A stretch of 64,000 nt of DNA from the NCBI GenBank assembly GCA_023548195.1, contig JAJHZJ010000013.1, forward strand, positions 1,683,001-1,747,000, written 5' to 3'. The position numbers were made by a program, and so were the translations under genes. Position 1 is the first letter of the stretch, and every line of letters begins with the position of its first letter. The stretch comes from Bettongia penicillata ogilbyi (Eukaryota; Chordata; Mammalia; Diprotodontia; Potoroidae). A model generated the notes under the pieces. The model saw only the letters and a program-made list of their open reading frames with translations. It was not told the DNA's origin and made no database searches. Below, piece after piece: positions 31,861-44,300 of the stretch.

Positions 31861-34055
31861 TTGCAGTCCAAAAATAAAATGAAGTGGTATTTCATCTACA
31901 TGACAAAGGGGCATGATCATGCCTCTGTTTTTGTGAAACTGCTAGCATTATTTCATGTCTCCCGTATCTATATATATACTCATTAATTTTCTCATTTAGA
32001 GCTAAGGGAAAGCTGGTATTCAGTTTTACAGCCGATTCTGGACTTTTCTTATAATCAGCCCTTCTCAGGCAAGACAAGAGTGCCACTTGGGTCCAATGGA
32101 ATCAGATTCTCCATGGAAATCTAGGTTTAAGGGAAAAAAACCAATATAGAGACCTTAAGAAAGGGCACATTATTTTTAGAAAATAAAAGGAATTACTGAA
32201 AATAAAAAAAGAGATAGTAGTTGTCATGACAACAACATACCACTCTATATGTTCCATAGGTCTACCTTTTAAAATGTGATGGAGGGAACAAAAGACTGAT
32301 TTCCCTTGTGAGTTAGCGAGGACAAATAGAAAGGAATAAAAAGCCTGGCTAGAAACAATATCTAACATTAAGTTCAAAAGTCATTTCACTATCATTTTCC
32401 AAGACCACTTACTATACAGTCTTGTAGTAACTTAAAAACCCATTTCAAGAGTTGGCACAAAATCTGTGTTATATGAAAAGTGGAAATTTTTCTTCTTTTC
32501 CCTTTTTAAATCTATTTTTTAATGTTCAGAGGGAAAGGTAACAAAGTCTTAATGCTTAAAACCAGACTTCTCAATGCAAGAGGCAGGGCTGAGAGAAAAC
32601 ATGGTGTAGTGGAAAGAACTCTAGACTTGGAATCAGAAAACAAGGGTTCTAGTCTGGGTGCTCAACAGATCTGAAGGCAAGAGGAAGGAACTGGGGGTGT
32701 TTAACCTAAGAAGAGAGTAGGTTTTGGGGGACAGGAATGTGAAGCACTTGGCACCATAATAGTCAATTTATGGATCAAAACATAGCTTTTGGTTTATATA
32801 ACCCCGGTTCATTCTTGAAGATTTTTCTCTAAAATCTTAATGACTCATGTCCCCACCTGAGGTTTTTTCTAAGGAACATCAGAATTTGACTTATGTCTAA
32901 AAAGAGCCCTCAGCTATCATATAAGCATTCAGGCTAACAAAAGCTTACTAATAAAAATTTTAATATGGTAAAGTTTTATTTAACCCAGGGGAAAGAGCAA
33001 ATAATACATAGCTGAGCCCGTAAATAGTCCATAAAACTCCTACCTATTGTGCTTTGACCACCCATGCAACTATATAGTCTTCCAAACTTATATTTCCCTT
33101 ACAAAGGGAAAGAATTTGAGGCTACTAGGGAGTTCTTTTCTTCCTATAAAATCTTTTCACTTTCATGTATTGGAAATGTTCTATCTTTTCTAATTGTCTC
33201 TATTTTTTGATTGGTAAAGAATTCATCCCTAGGTTATAGCTGTGAAAAGTATGATATGGTCCTCCTATTTTAAAAAATGTTTTGACCTTTAATATTCATG
33301 TCATATATTCATTTTGAGTTTAATGTGGTATATAATGTATGGATATCTGGAATGCTATTATCTAGAACACCATGAAGTCATATTTATATTCATCAATTGA
33401 TACTAATATTAGTATTGGGAAGGAACCAGTATGTAGACTGAAGTTTAGAGAAAAGGGTAATGTTTGTTGAGGAAATTTTCTGGAAAAGATGAAAGAGTAT
33501 AGGATTAAGTGTAGACATAGAGAGACTAGTCTTGGGGAGGAGAAGCTACCTCATCATCAAAGACTGTTATTAAGGAAAGAATGGAGGATGACGTCAAGGA
33601 ATTTTAAAATAAGAAGCAAAAGGGAAGAGAAATCAGTACTTTGATGTAGTCATAATCTAATTGATGTGGGCAGCCTATACCTAATCATCCTGCACAATTC
33701 TTGGCCATATTCTGTCATAAATCCTCCTTAGAGGATTTGTCCAACATTCTCCAAGCCTTCCTTTGGGTCTTGTAATATTTTGTGGAAATAAGTAATAGCA
33801 AGCATTTATACCATACTTCAAGCATGCAAAATGCTTCTAGCCCTATCGAAGTCTCTTCTACATTGCCAAAATTCCATTCAATGGAAACATTTAACTATGA
33901 AAGTACTAACCTTGAGGCATCTAAGTCATGATTGTTCATCCCTCATAATGAAATGGAATGGATTTTATGACCCATAAAGGACTCCTTCCTAGGCAAGCCA
34001 GTGGAACAATCCTTCTTCTGGAGAAGGTTTCTGAAAGGATAGTATTATGAGTCAC
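31861..34055. other. Mostly unassigned; one MIR remnant
   Basis: A sense MIR head lies at about 32595-32670 (atggtgtagtggaaagaact). The remaining AT-rich DNA has no recognisable gene or family. Confidence 0.35.
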
Positions 34056-34059
34056 AGTC

Positions 34060-34260
34060 TCATAAATTGCTGAAAGAAAGGGACCTTAAGGGCATTGAAT
34101 CCAGTCCCTTCATCTTGGTACTGAGGACCAGTAAAGTGACTTGCCCAAGATCACATAGGCAATAAGAGGTCAAGCAGAAATTTGAATCAAGGTACTGGAA
34201 TTCATATCCAGAACTCTTTCCTTTGTATAGTTTCCAAATAATAGCTAAAGCATTGTGGGA
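34060..34260 (-). mobile_element. MIR-class SINE
   Basis: 'gaaagggaccttaagggcat', 'gtgacttgcccaagatcaca' and 'agaaatttgaatcaaggtac' are antisense CORE-SINE. Confidence 0.7.
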
Positions 34261-34329
34261 CAAGTATCTCTCAGCATATAATTTCCCTGCCAGGAATCAT
34301 TCTAAATCTTAAAGAAATAGGAGTTGCCA

Positions 34330-34505
34330 CTGTTATTATTAGAACTAAAGAGATTTTTACCCATCATCGAATCCAACTCTCTCATTATACATATGTAATA
34401 AAGCAGAGAGAAGTCCCCAAGGTCACACAGCTAGTCCCTTGCAAAGTTGGCACTCAGACCCAGGTCTCCTGATTCCCAGCCTCAAATTTTTTCTATTAAT
34501 TAATG
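34330..34505 (-). mobile_element. MIR-class SINE
   Basis: 'gtccccaaggtcacacagct' and 'cactcagacccaggtctcct' mark a second antisense CORE-SINE close to the previous one. Confidence 0.7.
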
Positions 34506-35375
34506 CTTCCATATCAAGCTCAATTTTGAGATGATTCTGCCACCAAAGTCTGTGTGGTCAGTTTTATCCATTAACCCTTTAACAGTTTATTAGCAGTCTA
34601 GTTAATGGTGTCAATACTTTTTGGTCATGCATTCTCATAAAATAGGCATTGCTAAAAAAAAAAAAATATTGAAGCACCTACTACTTGTTTCCCTTCTCAC
34701 CACCACCCTCCCCCTCAAATCTGGCTATTGAGTTACTACTCAAATTAGTCTTTATTTGCATCCAGGAAGAAAGAGCAGAGGGATGGGTTGCTCCCTTTGT
34801 ATAAGCACTGAGTTAGCAGCAGCCAGTTAGGGAATGCTTTATCATTACATAATGCAAATCCCTCCCAATCTGTCTTATACAATTGGGAATAAGCTCACTG
34901 CAAATTTCTGTATGGTGGACTGGAATAACAGCATACTCCAAGGACTGTCCCTCACCAACCAGTCTAATGATGCAACATTTATTTATTATTTATTATTTTT
35001 ATTTTATATTTATATTATATTTATTTACAAGTAAATTTCAAACATGGATTTCTATATAAAAATTGTCAACATTATTAAATAGAATAAATTCTTTAAAGGA
35101 TGAGATAAAATTAAATACATTAACAGTATAAAACTGCTCTCACAACCTTTTATTAGTAATAATAGTATTTTGTGAAAGAAATGTGCTCTAATATTCATTT
35201 CTTAAAAATAATCTTACTTAAACACTTTGTGATGAAGTGATATGAAGGTTTGATCCTAAGTTCAGTTTATTTTAATCCTTGGTTTTAATAGTTGTCAAAA
35301 ATTTAAAAAAAAGATACCTTGCAATACTATATAGATTCAAGCTACATGGAAGAAGGCTATGTTTGTTAAATCATT
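34506..35375. other. Unassigned AT-rich DNA
   Basis: It includes a TTTATTATTTATTATTT low-complexity tract at about 34975-35030. No gene is seen. Confidence 0.35.
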
Positions 35376-35379
35376 CATA

Positions 35380-35730
35380 TTTCAAAATATTTCTTTATTT
35401 TTAACATTTTGAAAAATTAAGTACCAAATTCTCTCCCTCCCTCCAATCCTTCTCACCCATTGGGAAGGCAAGCAATATAATACCTATTGTACATAGTATA
35501 TATAATATATAATAATATATGCATAATCTATATCACATATATGATATATAATAATATAAGTAATGCAAAGAATACTTCCCAATTAGCCATATTGCCAGAA
35601 AAAGGCAAGAAAAAAGTGAAAAACAATGCTTCACTTTGCAGAGTTCATCAATTGTTTCTCTGGAGGTGGATAGTATTTTTCATCATGAGTCTATTGCAGA
35701 TCATTGATTGCATTGATCTGAAATCACTCA
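35380..35730 (-). mobile_element. L1 3' UTR fragment
   Basis: 'ccaaattctctccctccctc', 'gggaaggcaagcaatataat' and 'ttctctggaggtggatagta' followed by 'tttttcatcatgagtc' are antisense L1 3' UTR. An AT-rich expansion lies inside it (35490-35560). Confidence 0.7.
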
Positions 35731-36080
35731 TTTTTAAATCCCATCCACTAATTATGCAAAGATTTTTGCCAGCATTCAACTAGTAAAGGCCCATTTTACC
35801 TATGTCAATCAGTTGTTTTTCCAAATCAATCATAAAGTATTGTTTTTTAAAAAATATTTTTAACAAGTGGGTTTAAGACTACTGACAGACCTCATTTGAA
35901 AGATTTATAAACAGCTTAGAAAATTTTGTTTTCAAGCTTTTAAAATGTTTAGATATGAGTTTTTGAAAGTGATATACTTTTATAATTTTTAGCAATAAAA
36001 GCTTAGTTTTGAAATGACTTGCTGATCATGATGGCTTCATATTATCATTATCTAATGGGGAGAGGAGTGGGAAGGAGAAT
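35731..36080. other. No gene or repeat recognised
   Basis: AT-rich. Confidence 0.3.
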
Positions 36081-36084
36081 AGAA

Positions 36085-36330
36085 TAGGCATTTATAGAGC
36101 ACATGCTAAGTACTGTACTAAACACTTTGAATATTATTTCATTTGATTCTCACAACAACTCTGTGAAGTAGGTGCGATTATCATTCTCACTTTAAAGATG
36201 AGGAAACTGAGGCAAGCAGAGATTAAGTGACTTGCCTGCAGTCACCCAATTAGTGTCTGAGTCCACATTGAACTTCCTGACTCTAGGCCCAACTTTTTAT
36301 CCACTGTGCCACCTACCTGCCTTAAGGCTA
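36085..36330 (-). mobile_element. MIR, near full length
   Basis: 'cacaacaactctgtgaagta', 'agatgaggaaactgaggcaa' and 'ttaagtgacttgcctgcagt' run to the head 'tatccactgtgccaccta'. It is well preserved. Confidence 0.9.
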
Positions 36331-37010
36331 ATACCTCAAGGTTCAGGATACACTAAAGGTGAAGTTCATTGAAAATAATGGTGAATAATAAATCCATATT
36401 TCAAATAATTTTGAAAAACTTTTTGACTTTTCTTGCCAGGTCTAATAAGATCATTATTGTTTTTGTCTCCTAATGTAGCTGACAAAGAATTCACTGTAGG
36501 CATAGGAGAAGTTTCAGTTCTGTCATTTTTTTGTTAATTGTGTTCACACTTACTGGTACCATCTTTAATCTGTGGATCCTTTCCTGGGATATTCTAGCCC
36601 CCTAAGTGTGTATGATAACATCTTGGAGTAAGGGAAGTAGAGGGAAAGAAGGCACAGCTTAGCCAGGTTACCATTCTTACTTTGTGACAATTTGATTAAA
36701 AAGAGACAATATAGTTTGCAAATCCACTTAAAAGGGTATACATAAACTGTAAAACACTTGAAAACAAATCAATTGCTCAACAAAGAGTTATTAAGTCCTC
36801 AATAATAGAGGCACCATATGAGAACATCACTGACAAATCCTTTGCATTATAGAATTCTTACTCTTCTTTTTATATATCTTGCATACTATATGTAGCATTA
36901 GACTGTCAAACATGGATTGAATGAGGATGCCAGTGTCAGTCCATATATTTCATGTCAAGAAAGCTTAGTTTCTTTTCTTTTCTTCCTTCTTTTTTTTCTG
37001 AGGAAAAAAA
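36331..37010. other. No gene or repeat recognised
   Basis: AT-rich and unique-looking. Confidence 0.3.
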
Positions 37011-37265
37011 TAGACAGATGATTGATCAACAGGATGGCGAAGTAGAAATTTTCTCTGATGCTCACCACCTCTCAGACCTCTCCAAGATATAAATTATGGA
37101 TAAAGATAAAGCAACTTCACCTGTTTTAAAGGTCTAGGAAACTAGAAACCTTAATAAAGGTGAAAACTCTATGAACTAATGACTAATTCAACCTCAGTCA
37201 GTCAACCTACCTAAAGAAGGTTAAAAACTATGAACTGATGACTAATTTAACCTCAGTCAACTTTT

Positions 37266-37472
37266 GAGTGAGGCAGCTAGGTGGTTCAGTGGATAGAGCA
37301 CCAGGCTTGGAATCAGGAAGGTTCAAGTTCAAATCTAGACTCAGACACTTAGTAGTAATCTGTAAAATGAGATGGAGAAGGAAATGGCAAACACTCCAAT
37401 ATCTTTGCTATGAAAACCCCAAGTTGGGTCACAAAGAGTTGGATGTGACTGAAACAAGTGAACAACAACATT
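37266..37472 (+). mobile_element. RTE-tailed SINE
   Basis: 'ggcagctaggtggttcagtg', 'gatagagcaccaggcttgga', 'gagaaggaaatggcaaacac' and 'cacaaagagttggatgtgac', ending in AACAACAAC. It is one of the better-kept copies; part of the middle is deleted. Confidence 0.85.
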
Positions 37473-37851
37473 CACTCCCCTCTCCCATTTTCCTCCACAC
37501 AATTGAGAACAAGGCCACATTAGCCAACACATGGGCTTGAAACAAAATGCAACCCCCACATCTCAGCACCCCTTCCCTCTTTCCAGTACTGTGGAGATCC
37601 AAGTGCCAAAATGCGGAAATTTTAGAGGTCTTAATAGATCATGCCAGGACAGTGTTTGGTACTAGAAAAGGTCTGTATAGGAGAATAAAGAAACAAAGAG
37701 AAAGAGGTAGGATATGTATATGGCCTTGAAATAGAGCCCATCCCTACACCACTCTTCCTTTCTACGCAGTGTCAGGAGATCCAAAATCCACATGATAAAA
37801 AACCCAGTGGAGCAGAAAGCACCCTGACACATCTAGTATGGCCTGCTAGCA

Positions 37852-38387
37852 CAGGTTCTTAGATCTGCTTTCTAAAAGGAAAACAACTTTTGAGGGATCA
37901 ACAATCTTCTTTAATTACAAATACCAACAGAGAAAATACAAGCAGAGAAATAGAGACCAACAGACAGGGCTTCTGTCTGCCCATAAGCAATACATACACC
38001 ACAGATCAACAGACAGATCCAACTGTCTGACCATTATATACATACATAATCACTAAAGAGAGAAGCACCAACATCTGAGTTTTCAAACTCAGGGGGCTCC
38101 TTAATGGCTACCCAGAGTCTCATCTGGCCATATCACACAAACATTCTTCTCATGAGTAAGCCCCAAAGCAAAATGCCAACCTTAGAATAGATAGAGAGCT
38201 AGAAGGCATCACAACCCACTTGCTTCAGTGCCTAATTACCAAAAGATGTGAAAACCTTCAAGCAAACAAACCTCCCCTAAGCAAGCTTCCCTTAATGGGT
38301 TTCACATGTGAGGCTTATTAATGAGCAGGGAAGACCTTTAACTCCCATTAACATAAATCTCATTCACTAACCCAGGATGCAAGAGCA
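37852..38387 (-). mobile_element. Solo LTR-like element, 536 bp
   Basis: CTAGCA flanks both ends (37846-37851 and 38388-38393), as a 6-bp target duplication. The minus strand begins TGCTCTTGC. It has an ATTAAA polyadenylation-like signal near its 3' end (about 37911-37916) and shares U3 sequence with 30445-30770. No internal retroviral region is present, so it is a solo LTR if the class is right. Its last bases (CCTG) are not the usual CA. Confidence 0.5.
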
Positions 38388-38639
38388 CTAGCATGGTAGC
38401 TCAGATCAGAAAACTGAGAAACAGAGGAAATGGGACAGTACACAGTGTGGCAACTGACTAAACCTCAGGGAAAGATTCAAGCATCAAGCTAGGGGAAGTT
38501 TTGTTCCCCCAAAAGTCCTTGAGGCAGAGACCTAGACAAGTAAAATGTGAATTGAGATCTAGCTCCAAGGGAAAATAGCACCGGAGGGGAAGGAGTCAGA
38601 AAGTGAGCAATAGGTGAAAATAACCACTGAAATTTCCAA

Positions 38640-39180
38640 GGATTCTAGGAGGAAGAAAACTCAAAGACCTTGAGCATAAGCAGATAAACCAATATGAAAA
38701 ACATTAATGATAGAAGGAAATATGAACCCCAGCTCTAGCAAATGAGTTCAGGTACCTAGAAATAAACATTGAAAAAAAAAAAAGAAAAGTGATTCAACAT
38801 GACAAGACAGAAGATCCTGGGGATCTGAGGAGAAAAGACACTTTTTCCTGAGTGATTTAAAAGAGAAATGAGAATTTTGAGACAGAATTTATGGCTTGCA
38901 GAGTAGAAATAATTGGTAAAATAGAAAAACTTGAATATGTGAGGGCAAGTTTCACCAAAGAAACACAAATGAGGACAACTGATTGGAAATGAAAATAATA
39001 GAAGTAAATAATGGGAAGAAACAAATACTAGAAGTAAAGGACAATCTAGAAGAAGAGAAGCAAAAAAATCAATAACAATTAAAAGAAAACATACTCTCTA
39101 TTCAAGTGAAACCTATTGATCTCCAAGATAGGATGTATAAGTGACAACCTAAAGATTATAGGAAAAAAAAATAATTTAAA
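38640..39180 (+). pseudogene. Decayed L1/HAL1-type ORF1
   Basis: The forward translation, with many stops and shifts, gives a Lys/Glu-rich coiled coil. It ends in a recognisable DLQDRMYK followed, in another frame, by DNLKIIG. That is the conserved start of the L1 ORF1 RRM (…DRSRR.NLRI.G). The C-terminal domain is not visible. Confidence 0.5.
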
Positions 39181-39890
39181 TATTTTCCTTAAATTTCAAA
39201 GGCTTGTCTTGTTCACTTCACTTTGGAAATCGGTCAAGTCAGGGGATGTAATCAGTCTTTATTTAGAGCACCCATATTAATAACACTAATGAAACCTTGA
39301 CTTGTGTTTATGAGGTAAATTTGTAAACAAGAGCCTGGATCCATAGTAATTCTGTACCCAGAAGGGTAGCGATTAAATGGTTTATGCTTATGTACCTAGC
39401 TAGAGAGCATAACTCTAATAGTGGGCTGGGAGTGGAGCTTCACTAGGAAAGATCCCTGTTTTCTTCATGGCCCCCATTGCTCCCTCATGTGGCAAACAAA
39501 GCCTTAAGAAGTGAGCTTGGGAAAAGGTAGGGAACACCTCTTGATTCATTTCTTGGCTAACTGACTTGTTTCTTTCTGATCTACTGCTCCTGGGCAAGAA
39601 TCCACAATAAAGCACAGTCATATGCACTTTCTAGCTCATCTACTCAGATGGAGGTCATCTTTTATAGTCTTACAGAAGGGAACTGCAGATGTAGTGATCA
39701 CTATTTCTTTCCTCTCTCATTCTCCTCAAAAGTCCCCAAACCCCCATTGTAACTGTTTGTCAAAAATCTCCACCACCATTCCCTAGCTGACTGAGGGCTG
39801 ATTTCATTTTAGTTTCTCCTCTTCCAAACCTGGGAAGAACTACAAATCTCAGGGGAATTTGTAGCCAGTCAACTCTTGCCTTGAGTTGTT
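39181..39890. other. No gene or repeat recognised
   Basis: The 70-codon minus frame at 39415-39627 has no motif. Confidence 0.3.
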
Positions 39891-39894
39891 GCAC

Positions 39895-40125
39895 TGTGCC
39901 TAGCATTTATAAAGTGCCACAAATTTACTTAATTTGTGCCTCCCAACAGCCTTGTGAGGTAGGTATGGCAGCAATTATTAGCCTCATGCTATAGACAAAG
40001 AAATGGAAGCTCAGAGAGGGGAAGGAATGTGTTAGGAAATGTCAGGGGTGAGATTAGAAACCAGGTCTTCTCTTCCTGCCTCCAAGTCCAGCATTCTACC
40101 CACTGCTTTCACTTATTTTTACTTG
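39895..40125 (-). mobile_element. MIR, reverse orientation
   Basis: 'caacagccttgtgaggtagg', 'aagctcagagaggggaagga' and 'ctccaagtccagcattctac' are antisense MIR. Confidence 0.75.
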
Positions 40126-40439
40126 GCATCCATATGGAACAGACTGTCTCTTCTGCTTCTAAATATATTTATAAAGAAATGAGCCTTCTTGTCATCTTTC
40201 CAACCCCCAACCATTTTCTCCAACTTGGTCTCATTAGAACAAATCCTAAAGAAGGGCTTCTTAATCTTCATAAACCCTGTGGATAAATTTTAGATGGGAA
40301 AAATTAAATCCTTATTTTTACTAACTTCTAACTGAAACTTAGCATTTCCTTCCATTTTTTCAAAACATTATTCTGAGAAGAGGTCCATAGGCTTCACCCA
40401 TTATCCAAATGGATCTATAACATAGAAAAAAGTTAAGAA

Positions 40440-41150
40440 CCCCTGCCCCAAGTGATTTAGCAAAAAAATTTTCTTTCCTTCCCCTAAATCAAAAGATTAT
40501 GAGGAATATACATATTTTTTAATATTGGCTATTGTGTCTGCCAAACCTTATGTTAGTTTCCTAATGGAAAATTGATATTTTTAAAAAATTATAAGCTGAT
40601 CAAAGAATGAATGAACTGGGTCACTGCTACCCAGTTCTTGAAACCCATTGCTACAGAAGTCTTCATTTCTGTGTGGTCTTGGGAAGGAAGTAGGTATGTG
40701 TGTTTGGCATCCATTAGGCAATTTCACTTAGGATTAATGCCTGCAATTTTTAGGAGATCAAAATTCCTCCCCTCTCCATCATTTTCTTTTATAACCTCAA
40801 CATCTCCCCATAAATAGTATGTAAACCAATTATCTGCCAAGTGTGCCTCTGTTACAGAGATTGTACTAAAAGGGCTGCATTTGTGAAAATCATTTCCATG
40901 GCCTAAAAGGATTTCTCCGTGATATGCCAGACCTGAACACAGCCAGACTGAAAAGTTATCCATTACACAAATCAGCCCAAGAGAGGCTTCCATAAACCAG
41001 GGAGCACCTTGGGGAACATTAGAAGCTTCTGGGCAAAGATCTCTGATCTGCTACTTGGAATTGGTCTTGGGATGCTTCCAGCATGAGGCAGTCATAGCCA
41101 AGAAGTTATTGCACTGGGAAAGCTGGAGATAATGAAATTCAGATGCTTCA
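40440..41150. other. Repeat-free segment, candidate conserved non-coding element
   Basis: About 700 bp without transposon similarity. 'CCCATAAATAGTA' resembles a MEF2/CArG-type site and 'GTAAACCAATTATCTG' has forkhead- and homeodomain-like words. These are short words and prove nothing alone. Confidence 0.2.
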
Positions 41151-41329
41151 CTGAGGATCTCAAATTGTTTTTTTATAAATATTTGATATTCTAAAAACTC
41201 AAATGTAATTTGCCTTGTGGCCTTTTCCCCTGAACTTCTGAGATAATGCTCTGCAAGAGAAACACTGCCAATATCCCAAAGCCATGCTAAAATACTCTTA
41301 TGGGGGGCCCATCCTATGTGACCACCGAA

Positions 41330-41646
41330 TCATTGCCATTCTTCTCTAGAAACTTAATAAAGTCACATAGGCTCAAAATCCTGTGATGGCTCCCTATTAC
41401 TTACAAGATAAAGTTGAAACACCCTAGCATCCAAAGCTCTTCACAATTAAACCTCTTCCTTTCTCTTCATTTTTATCTCATATTATTACCTAACTTGTAC
41501 TATTTGCCTTTCCTCAGACTCATCATATATTTTTTCTCTAGCATTTATACTTTTTTCATATTATCCCTATTCCTTGAAGGCCCTCTCCCTATCTCTATCG
41601 AAATTTTATTTCTCCTTCAAGATGCAGATCAAATACTGTCTCTGCC
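41330..41646 (+). mobile_element. L2, part 1
   Basis: 'atggctccctattacttaca' and 'agataaagttgaaacaccct' match the L2 ORF2 C-terminal region (cagtggctccctattgcctctaggataaaatac). 'tctccttcaagatgcagatc' follows. A MIR interrupts it. Confidence 0.75.
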
Positions 41647-41647
41647 A

Positions 41648-41930
41648 TGAAGAGAAGAAAATAAACATTTATGAAGCTCCTACTGTGCTCCAGGAACTGT
41701 ACTAAACTCCTTAAAAATATTATCTCATTTGATCCTCACAACAACCCTGGGAAGCAAGCCCTACAATTATCTATATTTTACAGTTGGGGAAACTGAGGCA
41801 GTCAGATATTAAGTGACTGGCTCAGGGTCATGCAGATAGTAAATGTCTGGGACTGAATGAATTTGAACTCGTCTTCCTGACTCCAGACTTAGCACTCTAT
41901 TAACTACAATGCCCAGCTACCTCATGAAGC
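41648..41930 (-). mobile_element. MIR inserted in L2
   Basis: 'cacaacaaccctgggaagca', 'ggggaaactgaggcagtcag' and 'aagtgactggctcagggtca' are a complete-looking antisense MIR inside the L2. Confidence 0.85.
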
Positions 41931-42158
41931 TTCTGATGATCGTATTTTCCAAGTTGGAAGTGAAATTTCATCCTTTGATTTTATGTACTATTTCTCATGT
42001 CTTTAATGTGCTTATGTTCTATATGATAGTTATTTATATGAGGACCATAACACTCCAATAAGCTCCTAGAGGTCAGGGATTGTGTCTCAGTTATATTTAC
42101 TATCACCTATGGTGCCAAGCACATTTCTCTACGCAAGTAGGTACTTAATGAATATATA
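41931..42158 (+). mobile_element. L2, part 2 (3' end)
   Basis: 'aagctcctagaggtcaggga', 'ggtgccaagcacatttctct' and 'gtaggtacttaatgaatata' complete the L2 3' end. Confidence 0.7.
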
Positions 42159-42385
42159 ATTGAACTTGACACTCACTAGCTGTGTGACCTTGGGCAAGTC
42201 ACTTAACCCCAGTTGCCTCATCCTGGGTCATCTCCAGTCATTCTGATGAATATCTGATCACTGGATTCAGATGGCCCTAGAGAAGTGAGGCTGGTGACCT
42301 GCACAGCCCTCCCTCCCTCAAAACAAAGTCAAGCGCAAGTCATGTCATGTCTCGCATGGTCTAATGGCATGGTCTTCTTTGCAAA
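42159..42385 (+). mobile_element. Mar1-like marsupial SINE, 5'-truncated
   Basis: The MIR-like core 'tagctgtgtgaccttgggca' leads into the specific part 'cagtcattctgatgaatatc', 'ggattcagatggccctagag' and 'gtgacctgcacagccctccc', ending 'atggcatggtcttctttg'. The same family is full length at 51371-51672. I associate it with marsupial Mar1 from memory. Confidence 0.75.
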
Positions 42386-42389
42386 CACA

Positions 42390-44155
42390 TACATAGTCTA
42401 TTAAGACAATTCTCAGACCAGCTAATTTGTGGGTAGATAGAAGATAGAGTTCAAGGAGATTAGAAGTTTTGAACTACTCTGCAAAAGGGTAGCTAGAACA
42501 AAAAGCCAGAGAAGATGAGGAGGAAACTGAGAGGCAGGAGGGAGAAAGTCACAGCTCTTATATGGTCAGTGGGACAGTAGAATGATCATAGAGGTTAGCT
42601 TAAGCAGCTCGGCCTCCATCTTACAGAACAATGAACTCAAAATGCATTTGCTTTGGGTGACTACCCCTTAGATACTAGAGAAAACCAGTGAAAGATTTTA
42701 ATTTCCCTCGTTTCTCTCCCTGTGATTACATATACATCAGACATTGTATATACTTTTTCTTGCTAACTCTTTAAAATGCACCTTTATCCTGATCTTTTAT
42801 CTTCACATAAAAACTTATGATTGATCACGAATATTATGTACTAAAGATTGGTTGCACCCAGGGAGCAAGATGGTAAAAGTGACTAGCGTACATACGCAGA
42901 ATTTAAATGGATTCAAAATCCTCCATCTCTAGTAAAATTGTTACGTAATTTTCTCTAACAGGGGGCTCAAGAGCTACATAATGATGGTTTATTAGAAATC
43001 TGTTTTCATAAACTTCCTAAACCAGAAAAGATCATATAAACCTGAGGACCATTTTCCTGTAGGCTAAAAACTGTGAATTATCTCTTTGTAGTCAGACTAG
43101 GTTGTTTCAGATAAACTCTAATTCAACTAAAGAGAGAGGAAAGGGTAAAAGGTGGTTGAGTCAGGGACCAAAGAGAAGGTCGTACTCAAAATCAGAGAAA
43201 CAGACATGATCTGGGAGGAATTAACCCCATATGTATGAAGAAATACAACATGGATTTGTGTTTAAAATTATAGGAATAAGTGGGCCACTCCTTGTTGTGT
43301 TAAATAACATCTATCTAAAACAGAAAGCTAGCATTATCTGTAATCTAGCAACTTTGTAGTATAATTACAGTTTTCCAGACCAGATGTGAATCTGTTTCTA
43401 TATTTTTCCTCCCAGACCTGTCTCTTTAGGTGGAATGGGAGAGAAAAATTTGCCAGTTTGGAGGATTCAGGTCAGCACAGACTGGTTGAGACTCCTGGAA
43501 CCAAGAAGCTAGGAAAGCCTCCTGCTCATGAAGGGGCAAGAATCATTAGAATAGTATGCAAAACTTATAGTTTCTTACCAGAGATATCAGATGCTGAGCT
43601 GAGGCATCAGAGATAAAAGACAGGATCCAGCCCAAAAGGATGAGTCATCATCAAGGTCAACTGATGTTGAGAAGCAAGCGAAAAGATGTGATCTGAAGGT
43701 TAGGCAGACCAGAAGAACAAAGAGGCTTTTATTTTGGCATGACTCAGCACAGCATGAAGCCCTTGGCATCCTTGTCATCGAGTGCCCAGGTGTCCGGCTG
43801 CAATTGCCTTCCAATCTCTCTTACCTTAGCTGCAGCTGGACATCTCCCTGACATCAGCAGTATTACTCATTGGGCAAAAAAGAGTCTTTCTCATCACTAA
43901 GGGCTGGTTGGACAATTTCTCTCCTGTGCAATTATAATTTAATTTATAGCATGTTTCTTCCACTAAAGTTCTCCAGTGCCTCATTTCAGCTTAGAGAGGA
44001 CTCTAGGCTCTTTAAGACTGCTCCAGGAGACCATAGATTCTGACAGGGACTAACAAGCTGGAAAGATTTCAAGCATGGTCTTAGAAATAGATTAGGTGCC
44101 TATGAAGCCAAGACCAGTCTGGCTAAGTTTAAAGAAGCTTATCACTGGTCAACCA
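42390..44155. other. No gene or repeat recognised
   Basis: Unique-looking DNA. The overlapping short frames at 43386-43616 (+) and 43587-43814 (-) show no domain. 'attggttgcacccagggagc' near 42848 hints at LTR material, but no boundaries are visible. Confidence 0.3.
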
Positions 44156-44159
44156 ATAA

Positions 44160-44300
44160 GTCAACTAATGAGCACATGTTACATACCTATCATGTGCTGT
44201 GCATTGGGGACACAAAGGCAAACATGAATCAGTCACTCACTCAAGGACTTTGCCTTGTCAGCAAAGGATCAGTCAACAAGTGATATATTTTTTTTTTTTC
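44160..44300. mobile_element. L2-related fragment
   Basis: 'tgtgctgtgcattggggaca' and 'caaaggcaaacatgaatcag' resemble the L2-related block at 14 kb. Confidence 0.4.

Larger units (their letters stand above)
37018..39180 (+). mobile_element. Ancient L1/HAL1, plus strand, twice interrupted
   Basis: It starts with an L1-type 5' box (ACAGGATGGCGAAGTAGAAA) and ends in a decayed ORF1. The 5' UTR is interrupted by an RTE-tailed SINE (37266-37472) and a solo LTR (37852-38387). Neither ORF2 nor a 3' tail of the family can be followed past 39180. Confidence 0.55.
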
